The notes under the pieces: model-generated
Seen by the model: the letters and a program-made list of their open reading frames with translations, nothing else
Told to the model about the DNA's origin: nothing
Databases searched by the model: none
In this document: positions 1-9,664 of the stretch, one piece after another
Layout: each line of letters starts with the position of its first letter
How positions within the stretch are numbered: the first letter of the stretch is position 1
From: Pukyongia salina
GTDB taxonomy: Bacteria > Bacteroidota > Bacteroidia > Flavobacteriales > Flavobacteriaceae
DNA: 64,000 nucleotides
NCBI RefSeq assembly: GCF_002966125.1
Contig: NZ_CP027062.1
Location: 434,001-498,000 of the forward strand
Direction: 5' to 3'
Made by a program: the position numbers and the translations under genes

Positions 1-1259
1 GGGTTGGCAACAGGCTGAAATAAGAAATCGATCTGTACGGAGTCTCCGGTAATACAGGTGGGATCGAGTGGGTCGAATACTTCTACAGAGTAAACCCCCG
101 AATTAGGAGCCATTGCCGTAAACGTATCATCGTTTACTGTAGAAGGTCCTTGAGATATCCCATCTATAAACCATTCATAGGACAAATCTGGGATTCCCGG
201 ATTTGCATTTAGGATAATATCGTTAGAGCTACAAGTTGTAACATCAGGTCCCAGGTCTATTGTAAAGGGCGCCGTTGAAGTAACATCTACAAAATCGGAC
301 AATGTAACCATATCACCATTACAGGTGTTGGTCCAGGTTACTCTGGCTTCGAAAGTTTCGGTACCGGTTACGCATACATTTATAGTTGGGCTGTTTGAAA
401 TTAAAGTCCCGGTACTATCATACCAGCCAAACACATAGGTTGGAGGGCCAGTAGGTGCAAAACTCCATGCTTCGTTGGAAGTTGTCCATGGAGAATCGGA
501 AGTATTTCGTCCGGGTGGAACATATGCTGTATCTCCTGCATCGTTCTGAATTCCTATCGCTGCATTACCACTATTCCAGGTACTACAGGTTGGTTTATCC
601 TGTATATATATTTCCACAACATTGGAGAACTCATAAAATACAGCCATATGGGTTGCCAGTAACGAATTACACGAACTCGAAAACATAGGCACTTCGTAAT
701 AAGATACTACAAGCACCCTGTTTGGGAATGTTCCCAGCACTTCGTAGCCTATTTCTTCTGTCGTTGAAGCAGACGGATCTATATCGTGGACCGGTGTAAA
801 CACGTTTGCTTCACCAAGTGTGGGGTTGGTGTTATTAGGTAAATCCTGGGTAAATGCCCATGCATTGGTCGTGTCGAGTGGATCTACATCGAATCGTATC
901 ACACCATTGGAACCTACCTGGAACTCGGTCTCGAGATCACCAAAGAAGCAAAAATCGAAAGGCAAGGTATCTACAGAAGACCAAGCGTCGTCGATATTCG
1001 GGTTTAGTGAGTTGGCCAGCCCGTTAAAAGGGAATGGCGGATTGTAAGGAATCGAACTAACATTATATGTTAATCCGGAGGTATCGAATGTTTGCAGGAA
1101 GGTAGCAGTGATGTCTGCACAGCCGCCAACGGCACAGTCTGCAGTTACGTCAGGGCCGGCATCAACAAACAACGATCCGGGGCCCTGTGCGTTCAGGTTC
1201 AGGTTAAAACATAGCAATGCCAGTAGCAAAAGCAGATTTATGGGGATTCTCTTTTTCAT
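1..1259 (-). CDS. Large secreted repeat/adhesin-like protein, 3' end outside window
   Basis: An open frame runs on the minus strand from an ATG at 1259 without a stop to the window edge (about 419 codons visible). It begins with a clear Sec signal peptide (MKKRIPINLLLLLALLC, cleavage near LNAQ). The mature part starts with AGPDVTADC and later repeats LGPDVTTCSSNDIILN, the Ig/PKD-like 'PDVT-C' opening seen in flavobacterial surface proteins. Between them is a stretch with paired cysteines and FGLxxxFxVGSNG-like beta strands (FCFFGDLETEFQVGSNGVI). Proteins of this build commonly end in a type IX secretion 'gliding motility-associated' C-terminal domain, but that end lies outside the window and cannot be confirmed. 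Role inferred: extracellular or cell-surface structural protein or adhesin. The gene diverges from folE. Confidence 0.8.
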   Translation of the reverse strand, partial: MKKRIPINLLLLLALLCFNLNLNAQGPGSLFVDAGPDVTADCAVGGCADITATFLQTFDTSGLTYNVSSIPYNPPFPFNGLANSLNPNIDDAWSSVDTLPFDFCFFGDLETEFQVGSNGVIRFDVDPLDTTNAWAFTQDLPNNTNPTLGEANVFTPVHDIDPSASTTEEIGYEVLGTFPNRVLVVSYYEVPMFSSSCNSLLATHMAVFYEFSNVVEIYIQDKPTCSTWNSGNAAIGIQNDAGDTAYVPPGRNTSDSPWTTSNEAWSFAPTGPPTYVFGWYDSTGTLISNSPTINVCVTGTETFEARVTWTNTCNGDMVTLSDFVDVTSTAPFTIDLGPDVTTCSSNDIILNANPGIPDLSYEWFIDGISQGPSTVNDDTFTAMAPNSGVYSVEVFDPLDPTCITGDSVQIDFLFQPVAN

Positions 1260-1366
1260 CGGTAATAGGGGTATAAGGCCTGAAAATTAAGAAAATTTTA
1301 GGAAATTGTTAATCTAATGAGGTTAAAATACTAAGAAGCTGCTTTTCATAGCATGTACCGAATACC

Positions 1367-1374
1367 TATCTTTG
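1367..1374 (+). promoter_or_regulatory. folE -7 promoter element (TAnnTTTG)
   Basis: TATCTTTG fits the Bacteroidota housekeeping -7 consensus exactly. Transcription would start near 1381, which rules out the upstream TTG at 1372 as the folE start and supports the ATG at 1399. Confidence 0.65.
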
Positions 1375-1398
1375 CAGTTCGTTAATAATAAAAAGCGT

Positions 1399-2076
1399 AT
1401 GGATTTGGAGAAACAACTCAGAGAAATTGAGGCCATGGGGAACGACCATGTGGGCTCTTCTACGGACACTCCGTTACGGTCTGATGCCTTTGAGTTAAGT
1501 GATATTGAAAAAATAGCAAAGATCAAGGAAGACGTCCGGAATATAATGAATACCCTTGGGTTAGACCTTACAGACGATAGTTTGAAAGGAACCCCTACCC
1601 GAGTAGCAAAAATGTTTGTTCAGGAGATCTTCGGCGGCCTTCATCCGGATAGAAAACCCAAAGCTTCCACCTTTGAGAATAAATATAAATATGGTGAAAT
1701 GCTGGTGGAAAAGAACATCACCTTGTATTCTACCTGCGAACATCATCTATTACCTATCGTTGGAAAGGCACACATAGCATATATTTCGAATGGTACAGTT
1801 GTGGGATTATCTAAGATGAACCGTATCGTGGATTACTTCGCTAAACGCCCGCAGGTACAGGAACGGCTAACAATGCAGATCGTGGAAGAACTACAACATA
1901 TTCTGCAAACCAAGGACGTTGCCTGTGTGATAGACGCCAAGCATTTGTGCGTTAATTCCCGTGGAATCCGTGATATCGACAGTAGTACGGTTACCAGTGA
2001 ATTCGGCGGAAAATTCAAAGATCCGAATGTAAGGCGAGATTTTCTTGATTATATTAATTTAGACACCGAATTTTAA
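1399..2076 (+). CDS. folE: GTP cyclohydrolase I
   Basis: Converts GTP to 7,8-dihydroneopterin triphosphate, the first step towards tetrahydrofolate (and pterins). The 225-residue product has the family's zinc ligands in place: Cys113 and His116 in CEHHLLPIVGKAHIAYI and Cys184 in HLCVNSRGIRD. The conserved GTP-binding/active-site segments GTPTRVAKMF and VVGLSKMNRIVDYFAKRPQ are also present. The start at 1399 (MDLEKQLREIE) is chosen because the in-frame TTG upstream lies inside the -7 promoter element. cysS follows after about 46 bases on the same strand. Cytoplasmic homodecamer in known homologues. Confidence 0.96.
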   Translation: MDLEKQLREIEAMGNDHVGSSTDTPLRSDAFELSDIEKIAKIKEDVRNIMNTLGLDLTDDSLKGTPTRVAKMFVQEIFGGLHPDRKPKASTFENKYKYGEMLVEKNITLYSTCEHHLLPIVGKAHIAYISNGTVVGLSKMNRIVDYFAKRPQVQERLTMQIVEELQHILQTKDVACVIDAKHLCVNSRGIRDIDSSTVTSEFGGKFKDPNVRRDFLDYINLDTEF

Positions 2077-2122
2077 GGGTAGATTCTGAAGTAATTTCCA
2101 GTTTTAATTGAATGCGATCGAA

Positions 2123-3607
2123 ATGAAGCTATACGAAGAACAGGAATTGTTCATTTACAATTCTCTTTCCAAAAAGAAGGAAAAATTTACTCCAATACAT
2201 GAAGGTGCTGTGGGAATGTATGTATGCGGACCTACAGTATACAGCAATGTACATATGGGGAATTGCCGGACTTTTCTTTCTTTCGATCTGGTTTTTCGAT
2301 ATCTGAAGCATTTAGGTTATAAGGTAAGATACGTTCGAAATATCACAGATGCCGGCCATCTGGAAAACGACGGTGAGAGCGGAGAAGATCCTATCTTGAA
2401 AAAGGCCAGGATCGAACAATTGGAGCCCATGGAAGTGGTGCAGAAGTATTCGGTGGATTTTCATAATGTTATGGCCCGGTTCAACGCCCACCCACCTAGT
2501 ATTGAACCAACAGCTACTGGGCATATTATTGAACAAATACGAATTGTTGAAAATATAATTGCTGAAGGATACGCCTATGAGATCAACGGCTCGGTGTATT
2601 TCGATGTGATGAAGTTCAACACCGATCACCAATATGGTAAGTTAAGCGGAAGGCAGTTGGAAGACATGATCACCAACACCCGTGAACTTGCTTCGCAAAG
2701 TGAAAAGAAGAATCCGCAGGATTTTGCATTATGGAAAAAAGCCGAACCCCAGCATATAATGCGCTGGCCGTCTCCCTGGAGTGATGGTTTTCCCGGTTGG
2801 CATTTAGAATGTACTGCCATGAGTACCAAATATCTTGGTAATAATTTCGATATTCACGGAGGGGGAATGGACCTGAAATTTCCACACCACGAATGTGAGA
2901 TCGCACAGGCAGAGGCTTCAAATAAAATAAATCCTGTAAATTACTGGATGCACGCTAACATGCTTACACTTAACGGTAAGAAAATGGCAAAATCCACAGG
3001 AAACAACATTTTGCCTAATGAGTTGTTCTCCGGAGAAAATGATGTGTTAAGTAAGGCTTTTGCGCCCACTGTGGCAAAATTTTTTATGTTCCAAGCGCAT
3101 TACCGCAGTATCCTGGATTTTTCGAACGATGCTCTTGAGGCTTCAGAAAAAGGATATAACAGATTAATGGACGCTTATAGAAGCCTGGAAGGTCTGCCCA
3201 CTTCAAACAGCAGTTCCTTTAATGTTTCTGAATGGCGACAATCTTGCTATGACGCTATGAACGATGATTTCAATAGCCCCATTCTCATCGCGCAACTTTT
3301 CGAGGCTGCTAAACAGATCAATGCATTAAAGGAAGGAAACGCGACCATCACCGAAGCAGATCTGAAGCTACTTGAGGAGACGATGCACGATTTTATCTTC
3401 GATGTGCTGGGGTTACTCGATATCGCTTCAGAAGGAAATAGTGAAACAAATAAACTATCGGGAACCATCGACCTTCTTATCGAACTGCGCAATAAGGCAA
3501 GAGCCGAAAAGGATTTTGGAACGAGTGACCGTATTAGAGATGAATTACAGGAAATTGGTATTCAGCTTAAGGACGGTAAAGATGGGACGACTTACTCCCT
3601 GAATTAA
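2123..3607 (+). CDS. cysS: Cysteinyl-tRNA synthetase
   Basis: Charges tRNA-Cys with cysteine in the cytoplasm. The 494-residue class I synthetase shows the zinc-binding Cys35 in [10 protein letters not shown], the HIGH-equivalent HMGN at residues 44-47, further zinc ligands in WHLECTAMS and HHECEIAQ, and a KMSKS loop written KMAKS at 287-291, followed by TGNN. A C-terminal anticodon-binding helical domain ends the protein ([20 protein letters not shown]). The start is placed at the ATG 2123 (MKLYEEQ); an in-frame TTG lies 15 bases upstream. Forms a likely folE-cysS-yidD transcription run. Confidence 0.97.
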   Translation: MKLYEEQELFIYNSLSKKKEKFTPIHEGAVGMYVCGPTVYSNVHMGNCRTFLSFDLVFRYLKHLGYKVRYVRNITDAGHLENDGESGEDPILKKARIEQLEPMEVVQKYSVDFHNVMARFNAHPPSIEPTATGHIIEQIRIVENIIAEGYAYEINGSVYFDVMKFNTDHQYGKLSGRQLEDMITNTRELASQSEKKNPQDFALWKKAEPQHIMRWPSPWSDGFPGWHLECTAMSTKYLGNNFDIHGGGMDLKFPHHECEIAQAEASNKINPVNYWMHANMLTLNGKKMAKSTGNNILPNELFSGENDVLSKAFAPTVAKFFMFQAHYRSILDFSNDALEASEKGYNRLMDAYRSLEGLPTSNSSSFNVSEWRQSCYDAMNDDFNSPILIAQLFEAAKQINALKEGNATITEADLKLLEETMHDFIFDVLGLLDIASEGNSETNKLSGTIDLLIELRNKARAEKDFGTSDRIRDELQEIGIQLKDGKDGTTYSLN

Positions 3608-3644
3608 ATCTAAATTACTGTTCTACAGTTTAATTTCTAAGGTG

Positions 3645-3881
3645 ATGAAGAAAATTCTAATATATCCTTTTATCTTATTAATACGAGGATATCAACGATT
3701 TATATCACCTATTTTTCCATCCAGCTGCCGCTATACCCCTACCTGCTCTCAATACACTGTAGAAGCGTTGGAGCGACACGGACTTTTAAAAGGAGGATGG
3801 CTATCTGCCAAAAGGATTATAAGTTGTAATCCATGGGGCGGAAGTGGATACGATCCGGTTCCTGATTCTGAAAAAGAATAA
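3645..3881 (+). CDS. yidD: Membrane protein insertion efficiency factor YidD
   Basis: A 78-residue protein with the complete YidD signature: an amphipathic N-terminus ([13 protein letters not shown]), the cysteine cluster [22 protein letters not shown], and [13 protein letters not shown]. In studied bacteria YidD sits at the inner face of the membrane and helps YidC/Sec insert proteins. Here it follows cysS rather than rnpA/yidC, a common dispersal in Bacteroidota. The ATG at 3645 is preferred over the GTG directly before it. Confidence 0.95.
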   Translation: MKKILIYPFILLIRGYQRFISPIFPSSCRYTPTCSQYTVEALERHGLLKGGWLSAKRIISCNPWGGSGYDPVPDSEKE

Positions 3882-3946
3882 GGAATTATTAACGAGGTTT
3901 AGCATTGTCTTTTCTATATTTACACTACATTTTCTAATTCCGAAAT

Positions 3947-4879
3947 ATGCACTTCCTGAGTTTTACATGGAACCCGATCGAAGGTATCGACCTTGGGTTT
4001 TTCATGATTCGTTTCTATAGTTTATCGTATGTGATTGCCTTTATTGTAGGCTGGTTTATTATGAAACGATTCTTTAAGAATGAAAACATATCCATGGAAA
4101 AACTGGATAGTTTATTTATCTATATGGTGGTTGCCATTCTGGTAGGCGCGCGTCTGGGCCATGTAATTTTCTACGAACCTGAGACCATACTCGAGGACCC
4201 TCTCTCTGTGATTCTCCCATTTAAGACTGTACCAGAATTCGAATTTACAGGCTTCCGCGGTCTTGCAAGTCACGGTGCTGCGATCGGGATCATCATTGCC
4301 TTGATCTACTACAACCGGAAAAAACTAAAATTTCCTGTCTTGTGGATCTTCGACCGAGTGGTCATTACCGTTTCTATAGGCGCAGTATTTGTACGTCTGG
4401 GTAATTTTATGAATTCTGAAATCGTTGGTCGTCCGGTAGGTGATTCCCCACTGGGAGTTAGGTTAGTGCGAAATGCAGACGATATGCACCCACAAACTGC
4501 GATGAAATTAACAGGCCTGAACGATCCAAACGCTGCTTATAACGCCATTGCAAACGATCCTAAATTTGCAGAAATACTTGAAAGTATTCCATATCGACAT
4601 GCAACACAATTATACGAAGCCACCGGTTACTTGATCACCTTCCTGATACTTTGGTACATTTATTGGAAAACTTCGAAAAAAGAAAATCTGGGATACATAT
4701 TTGGTTGGTTTCTTATCCTGCTTTTTTCTACCCGCGTGATCGTGGAGTTCTTTAAGGAAGCACAGGTGGATGAAAGGGCTGAATGGTTCCTCAATACCGG
4801 ACAATGGTTAAGTATACCCTTTATTATTGTCGGGATATTTATTCTATTACAATCGAAAAATAAGAAATTTACGCCATGA
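3947..4879 (+). CDS. lgt: Prolipoprotein diacylglyceryl transferase
   Basis: Transfers diacylglycerol from phosphatidylglycerol to the lipobox cysteine of prolipoproteins, the first step of lipoprotein maturation. The 310-residue polytopic membrane protein shows the family landmarks GARLGHVIFYEP, GLASHGAAIGI, RLGNFMNSEIVGRPV (Lgt signature) and RHATQLYEA (H-x-TQLYE). About seven hydrophobic segments are visible. There is an extra loop of about 40 residues between NSEIVGRPV and HATQLYE containing MHPQTAMKLTGLNDP, as in other Bacteroidota. It overlaps the next gene, itself a lipoprotein, by four bases (ATGA). Confidence 0.96.
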   Translation: MHFLSFTWNPIEGIDLGFFMIRFYSLSYVIAFIVGWFIMKRFFKNENISMEKLDSLFIYMVVAILVGARLGHVIFYEPETILEDPLSVILPFKTVPEFEFTGFRGLASHGAAIGIIIALIYYNRKKLKFPVLWIFDRVVITVSIGAVFVRLGNFMNSEIVGRPVGDSPLGVRLVRNADDMHPQTAMKLTGLNDPNAAYNAIANDPKFAEILESIPYRHATQLYEATGYLITFLILWYIYWKTSKKENLGYIFGWFLILLFSTRVIVEFFKEAQVDERAEWFLNTGQWLSIPFIIVGIFILLQSKNKKFTP

Positions 4880-5367
4880 GAAGAATAGTATTGGCAGCGG
4901 CTGTTCTTGCCGCTATTCTTACAACGAATAGTTGTAAGAAAACTCAGGAAAAACAATCACTAACTAAAGAAGTAAGTTTTAAGAAGGAGGGTGAGCTATC
5001 ACTTATGAAAGCCGAAACAGACTCTGTTGTGGCTACTTTGGATATTGAGATCGCAGATGATGCCTACGAAACTGAAACCGGACTGATGTATCGAAAAAGC
5101 ATGCAGGATGACCGGGGCATGTTGTTTGTTTTTGATGATGAGATACGTCGTTCTTTCTATATGAAAAATACCGAATTCGCGCTGGATATCATTTTTATAA
5201 ACAGTAAGAATGAGATTGTGAGTATTCAGAAGAATGCCCAACCTCTAGATCAAACTTCATTGCCATCGGAAGCACCAGCCATGTTGGTTTTGGAAGTAAA
5301 TGCAGGGCTTAGCGATCAATGGACTCTGGAACCCGGCGATAAGATTCGGTGGCGGGTTATCAATTAG
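4876..5367 (+). CDS. DUF192 lipoprotein
   Basis: A 163-residue exported protein: signal peptide MRRIVLAAAVLAAILTTNSC with lipobox cysteine at residue 20, then a DUF192 domain (VATLDIEIADDAYETETGLMYRKSMQDDRGMLFVF ... YMKNTEFALDIIFI ... VLEVNAGLSDQWTLEPGD, quoted in parts). DUF192 proteins are small beta-barrel-like domains of unknown biochemical role, often exported. The start overlaps the lgt stop (ATGA), so translation is probably coupled to the enzyme that lipidates it. A strong hairpin terminator follows. Function not known. Confidence 0.85.
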   Translation: MRRIVLAAAVLAAILTTNSCKKTQEKQSLTKEVSFKKEGELSLMKAETDSVVATLDIEIADDAYETETGLMYRKSMQDDRGMLFVFDDEIRRSFYMKNTEFALDIIFINSKNEIVSIQKNAQPLDQTSLPSEAPAMLVLEVNAGLSDQWTLEPGDKIRWRVIN

Positions 5368-5390
5368 CCTGCCTACTAGCAGAAATAAAA

Positions 5391-5415
5391 AAACCCACTG
5401 ATTTACAGTGGGTTT
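5391..5415. terminator. Bidirectional intrinsic terminator
   Basis: Perfect 10-bp stem AAACCCACTG / CAGTGGGTTT with a 5-base loop, A-run on the left and T-run on the right. It lies between the convergent DUF192 and secDF genes and can serve both. Confidence 0.85.
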
Positions 5416-5438
5416 TTATTTTATATACATTCGGAAAA

Positions 5439-8400
5439 TTATTTCTTTTCGTTTTCCTCTTCTTCGTCTTTCTTATCACTAAGGTCGATCCCTCGTTTTT
5501 TAACCGTATCGAAAAATACCGGTGTTGCAATGAACAGAGATGAGTAAGTACCAACTACCACCCCAACTATAAGCGCGAAGATCAATCCACGGATAGATTC
5601 GGCTCCCAGTAAGAAGATGGTTAATAACACTATGAGTGTTGTCATGGAGGTATTTAACGTTCGACTTAACGTACTGTTAAGCGCACTGTTGATTATCTTA
5701 TTCATTTTCCAGCTACCGTGCTCATTAAAGAATTCACGAATACGGTCGAATACAACCACCGTGTCATTTAACGAGTAACCAATAACTGTTAGAATTGCCG
5801 CGATGAACGATTGGTCGATCTCCATATTAAATGGCATGATCTTATAGGTTAGAGAGAAGATCCCTAGTACGATAAGCACATCATGGAATACCGCAGCTAC
5901 AGCACCTAAACTGAACTGCCATCTTCTAAATCGTAACAATATGTACAGGAACACTACTGCCAGCGAACCTAACACAGCCCAGAACGACGATTTCTTTATA
6001 TCATCTGCAATGGTTGGACTTACTTTATAGTACTGCATTCGTCCTACCTCCTTACCTTCATCGTCACTAATAAACTGATCGTAGGTCATTCCGGCAGGTA
6101 AATTAGGCTGTAGTCCCTCAAATAGCATTCTCTCTATCTCGGTGTCTACTTCTTCCCCTGTATCATCTACCTTATATTTTGTGGTGATCTTTAATTGGTT
6201 ATCACCCCCGTAAGTCTTTGCTTCTGCACTTCCAAAGGTTGCTACCATGTCGTTTTCGATCTCAGTGGCATTGACATCTTTATCGAATCGAACCGTATAG
6301 GTTCTTCCTCCTACGAAATCCACCCCCTGGTTAAGTCCAACTGTAAATAATGAACCTAAACTGGTAAGAATTAATAGTCCCGAAATCACATAGGCGATCT
6401 TTCGCTTCTGAAGGAAACTAATATTCACATTTCTGAACAAGTTCTTCGTAAATGAAGTAGAACATGGTAACGGTTTCCCGTTTTTAGTATAACTATCTAT
6501 AAACAATCTTGTGATGAAGATCGCGGTGAACAGAGACGTTAAAATACCAATAAGTAAGGTAGTGGCAAATCCCTGAATAGGACCTGTCCCGAATACGAGT
6601 AGTATCAAGCCGGTAAGTCCTGTTGTTATATTCGCATCAAGGATGGAAGACAAGGCATTGTTGAAACCATCCTTTATCGCATCTTTCTGCGCCTTTCCTT
6701 TTGCCAGTTCCTCTCTAATCCGCTCAAAGATAAGTACGTTTGCATCCACCGAAATACCGATGGTCAATACTATACCAGCGATCCCGGGTAATGTGAGTAC
6801 AGCTCCAATCCCTGCAAGAACCCCAAAGATGAAAAGAATATTCACTACAAGTGCGATGTCGGCAAAAATACCGGCCTTTCCGTAATAGAAAATCATCCAC
6901 AGCAGTACGAATCCTAAAGCTAGTAGGAAAGAAAGTACACCACTGTCTATGGCTTCCTGACCCAATGTTGGCCCAACATATTCTGCCTGAATGATGTCGG
7001 CAGAGGCAGGTAGTTTACCCGCACGAAGTACGTTCGCAAGATCCTGACCTTCATTAATACTGAAATCTCCAGTAATGGAGCTTCGTCCACCGGCAATTGG
7101 CCCGCTGCTAACTCCAGGAGCCGAATATACAATGTCATCAAGTACTATGGCAATCTGAGTTCCATTTGAGAATGCTGCGCCGGTCATATCTTCCCAGATC
7201 TTAGCACCTTTCCCGTTCATCTGCATATCTACAGAAACACGGCCCGCCTGATCGTAAGACTGCGCGGCATCTGTTACTACTCCTCCACTCAATGGTGGCT
7301 CAAGTGTACGATCACGTTTTAGCGCGTAAAGATCCTGGTAGGCAACAGTCTCACCATCTGTAGTTGTTAAGGTCTTTTCAATACCCCATACAAATTTCAC
7401 AAATCGCAGATCGTTGGGTAACAACTGCACAACCTGAGGATTCTGCAGATACTCCAGTACAATTTCGGTATCTGTGGTACGAACACTCGCGATTTCCGGA
7501 GTACCGCTTCTTCCGAAGGAAATAAATTTAGACAGTAAAGGATTGGCTTTAGCCGGATCGGCCTGCTCATCAACCTCTTCACCTCCAATAAGATCCTCGA
7601 TCCCATCGGTATCTGTGTCTGTAGCTGTAGAGTCCTGAGCCTCTTCTTCTACTTCAGGAGCCAGAACTTCTTTTAGTTTAGCGTCTGCACTAATTAGAAA
7701 GTTTTGAAGCTGATCTACCTGATATACTTCCCAAAATTCCAACTGCGCTGTTTGCGTGATAAGGGCTTTGGTTCTTTCGATATCCTTGGCACCAGGTAAT
7801 TCTACCAGGATACGTCCGGAGTTACCTAATCGCTGTAAATTTGGTTGGGTCACACCAAATTTATCGATACGTTTTCTCAATACTTCGAAGGCAGAAACCA
7901 TGGCTTCATCCACCTTACGCGTAAGCACGGCTTGTACTTCTTCGTTTGTATCGTCCCGATCTATATCGTCTTCAAGGTTTTTATTGAAAAAGATACTGGT
8001 GGAGGCAAGTTTGTTATCTCCCGGGATCGCCTCGAATGCCTTGAAAAAGGATTCGAGATATGTGTCCTGACTATTCTTCTGAAGTTCTTTAGCGTTCTCT
8101 AACGCCTGATTGAATGCGGGATCCTTCGAATTGTTCGCCAATCCTCGCAGGATATCTTCTACAGAAACCTGAAGGATCACATTGATACCACCTTTAAGGT
8201 CTAGTCCTTTATTAAGTACTTTTTCTTTGGCATCATTATAGCTAAACCCAAGAAAAACCGGGTCGTTGGCAACAGAATCTATATATTTTGTCTCGGCCTC
8301 AATACGTTCTTCCGGTTCACTCCCGTCAAACATATTCTTTGCATAAACCTCTGCGTCACCCTCGACTTTATTCGCTATAAATGTAAAAGAAAGCTGGTAT

Positions 8401-8456
8401 AAACTTACCAGTCCAAAGATTATAGCAAATGCGGTAACTAGTCCTTTATTTTGCAT
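5439..8456 (-). CDS. secDF: Protein translocase subunit SecDF (fused)
   Basis: A 1005-residue fusion of SecD and SecF, which uses proton motive force to pull secreted proteins through SecYEG from the periplasmic side. The N-terminal membrane helix (AFAIIFGLVSLYQLSFTFIA) is followed by the SecD region starting GLDLKGGINVILQVSV, the large P1 domain with TQIAIVLDDIVYSAP, and six-helix channel parts (GIAGIVLTIGISVDANVLIFERI). The SecF half starts near 650 with GLNQGVDFVGGRTYTVRF and ends VGTYSSLFIATPVFF plus an acidic/lysine tail. An Asp/Glu-rich insertion (EEEAQDSTATDTDTDG) lies in P1. Fused SecDF of about 1000 residues is normal for Bacteroidota. Confidence 0.97.
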   Translation of the reverse strand: MQNKGLVTAFAIIFGLVSLYQLSFTFIANKVEGDAEVYAKNMFDGSEPEERIEAETKYIDSVANDPVFLGFSYNDAKEKVLNKGLDLKGGINVILQVSVEDILRGLANNSKDPAFNQALENAKELQKNSQDTYLESFFKAFEAIPGDNKLASTSIFFNKNLEDDIDRDDTNEEVQAVLTRKVDEAMVSAFEVLRKRIDKFGVTQPNLQRLGNSGRILVELPGAKDIERTKALITQTAQLEFWEVYQVDQLQNFLISADAKLKEVLAPEVEEEAQDSTATDTDTDGIEDLIGGEEVDEQADPAKANPLLSKFISFGRSGTPEIASVRTTDTEIVLEYLQNPQVVQLLPNDLRFVKFVWGIEKTLTTTDGETVAYQDLYALKRDRTLEPPLSGGVVTDAAQSYDQAGRVSVDMQMNGKGAKIWEDMTGAAFSNGTQIAIVLDDIVYSAPGVSSGPIAGGRSSITGDFSINEGQDLANVLRAGKLPASADIIQAEYVGPTLGQEAIDSGVLSFLLALGFVLLWMIFYYGKAGIFADIALVVNILFIFGVLAGIGAVLTLPGIAGIVLTIGISVDANVLIFERIREELAKGKAQKDAIKDGFNNALSSILDANITTGLTGLILLVFGTGPIQGFATTLLIGILTSLFTAIFITRLFIDSYTKNGKPLPCSTSFTKNLFRNVNISFLQKRKIAYVISGLLILTSLGSLFTVGLNQGVDFVGGRTYTVRFDKDVNATEIENDMVATFGSAEAKTYGGDNQLKITTKYKVDDTGEEVDTEIERMLFEGLQPNLPAGMTYDQFISDDEGKEVGRMQYYKVSPTIADDIKKSSFWAVLGSLAVVFLYILLRFRRWQFSLGAVAAVFHDVLIVLGIFSLTYKIMPFNMEIDQSFIAAILTVIGYSLNDTVVVFDRIREFFNEHGSWKMNKIINSALNSTLSRTLNTSMTTLIVLLTIFLLGAESIRGLIFALIVGVVVGTYSSLFIATPVFFDTVKKRGIDLSDKKDEEEENEKK

Positions 8457-8488
8457 TCTATCGGTATTTATATGGTTTTAAAAACGTG

Positions 8489-8496
8489 CAAATATA
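8489..8496 (-). promoter_or_regulatory. secDF -7 promoter element
   Basis: On the minus strand TATATTTG, an exact TAnnTTTG match, 33 bases upstream of the secDF ATG. Confidence 0.6.
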
Positions 8497-8658
8497 GGTT
8501 TTCAAAAAGGAAATGACAATTATTTTCTTTTTAAAATCTGAACAAAAACCAAGGGGGAATGCTATGGCCAAGGTTATGGAAAAAGTTAATTATTCACAAT
8601 AAAACATACTGATTCACAAGTAAATAGAACAATCCGTTCATCGAAGATTATCCAATCA

Positions 8659-9600
8659 CTATTTTATAGGTTCGGAAGAAATCTCCAAAAGCTTCATTTT
8701 AGGGATAGCTCCCGAACCGATCAGTACCGCGAGTTCCTGAGCTTCCGCTTCGGTGAAATCGCCCGCTATTTCAGACCTGCCACCTGTTATCGGGCCGGCC
8801 ACAACCCCGGGGGCTGAATACACAATATCATCTATCACTATAGCGATCTGGGATCCCCGTTCGTAGGCCGATCCCGTCATTTCTGCCCAAATTTCGGCTC
8901 CCTCCGCATTAACGGTAATATAGATGGTTGGCTTTCCTATGGCATTATAAGCCAAGGAAGCTTCGGTAACATAGGTTCCGTCAAGGGGTGCAATTCCACT
9001 ATCAGTATCCACAGCATAAAATGACACCATATTAGAATCCGGGTTAAGCTTACCAGACAGAAATTTCGTATCACCTTTCCCTCTTTCGAGCAAAGCTCTA
9101 ATTTCCGGCATCTTTAAATATTGGAAGATCTGGGCAGTATCGGAGCGCTTAACTTGAAACATTTCGGCACCGTAATCGAAATTAGGCATGCTGATCCTGG
9201 ACAAAATTGGATTTTCAACCGATGGATTGTAATTCTCCAGCCACTTATTAGCGGCCCAAACAAAGGGCATCATCTCCTCTGTTTTATAGGTATTATAGAA
9301 TTCCAGATTAGCAGAGGTGGTTAAAAATTTCTGAACTGCCTCTACTTCGGCGGCAGTTTCGATCACAACTCTTATTTTTTCTTCGGAAACTACTGTTATC
9401 TGGTTGATGGGGTTTCCCAGCTTCTGAAATCGTTTTTTCAGCAGATCGATTGCCTCTTGCAGCTCCTTTTCGGAAGGATCAACCCTATCCAACATCAGTA
9501 TCGCCGTAATTCTTTTATCGGCTTTCTGAGCGGTTAAATTGCACCTGACGAAGGTTAAACTAATCATCAATAAACTAAGCAGTAATAATTTCCGAAGCAT
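8659..9600 (-). CDS. Stand-alone SecD P1-like exported protein
   Basis: A 313-residue exported protein that resembles only the periplasmic P1/head part of SecD. It shares long stretches with the neighbouring SecDF: GTYVTEASLAYNAIGKP, WAEMTGSAYERGSQIAIVID, DDIVYSAPGVVAGPITGGRS, and the following GDFTEAEAQELAVLIGSGAIP, while all membrane helices of the SecD channel are absent. An N-terminal hydrophobic signal (MLRKLLLLSLLMISLTFVRC, then NLTAQ) directs it out; FVRC is a poor lipobox, so cleavage after LTAQ is at least as likely. No function is established for such isolated heads; one may guess a soluble chaperone-like helper or modulator of SecDF. It follows mdh on the same strand, separated by a terminator. 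Confidence 0.8.
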   Translation of the reverse strand: MLRKLLLLSLLMISLTFVRCNLTAQKADKRITAILMLDRVDPSEKELQEAIDLLKKRFQKLGNPINQITVVSEEKIRVVIETAAEVEAVQKFLTTSANLEFYNTYKTEEMMPFVWAANKWLENYNPSVENPILSRISMPNFDYGAEMFQVKRSDTAQIFQYLKMPEIRALLERGKGDTKFLSGKLNPDSNMVSFYAVDTDSGIAPLDGTYVTEASLAYNAIGKPTIYITVNAEGAEIWAEMTGSAYERGSQIAIVIDDIVYSAPGVVAGPITGGRSEIAGDFTEAEAQELAVLIGSGAIPKMKLLEISSEPIK

Positions 9601-9618
9601 ATAAATATTTTAAAACAA

Positions 9619-9642
9619 AAAAGCTGCTAATTAGCAGCTTTT
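9619..9642 (-). terminator. mdh terminator
   Basis: Near-perfect palindrome AAAAGCTGCTAATTAGCAGC followed by T-run on the minus strand, just downstream of the mdh stop and upstream of the SecD-like gene. Confidence 0.75.
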
Positions 9643-9664
9643 GTAAATATATGAAATACTTAAA

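Noticed and set aside
5439-8456. Opposite-strand reading frames inside secDF, gyrB, mdh and similar genes
   Set aside because: They lack start signals and family motifs and mirror the coding strand; treated as shadows.
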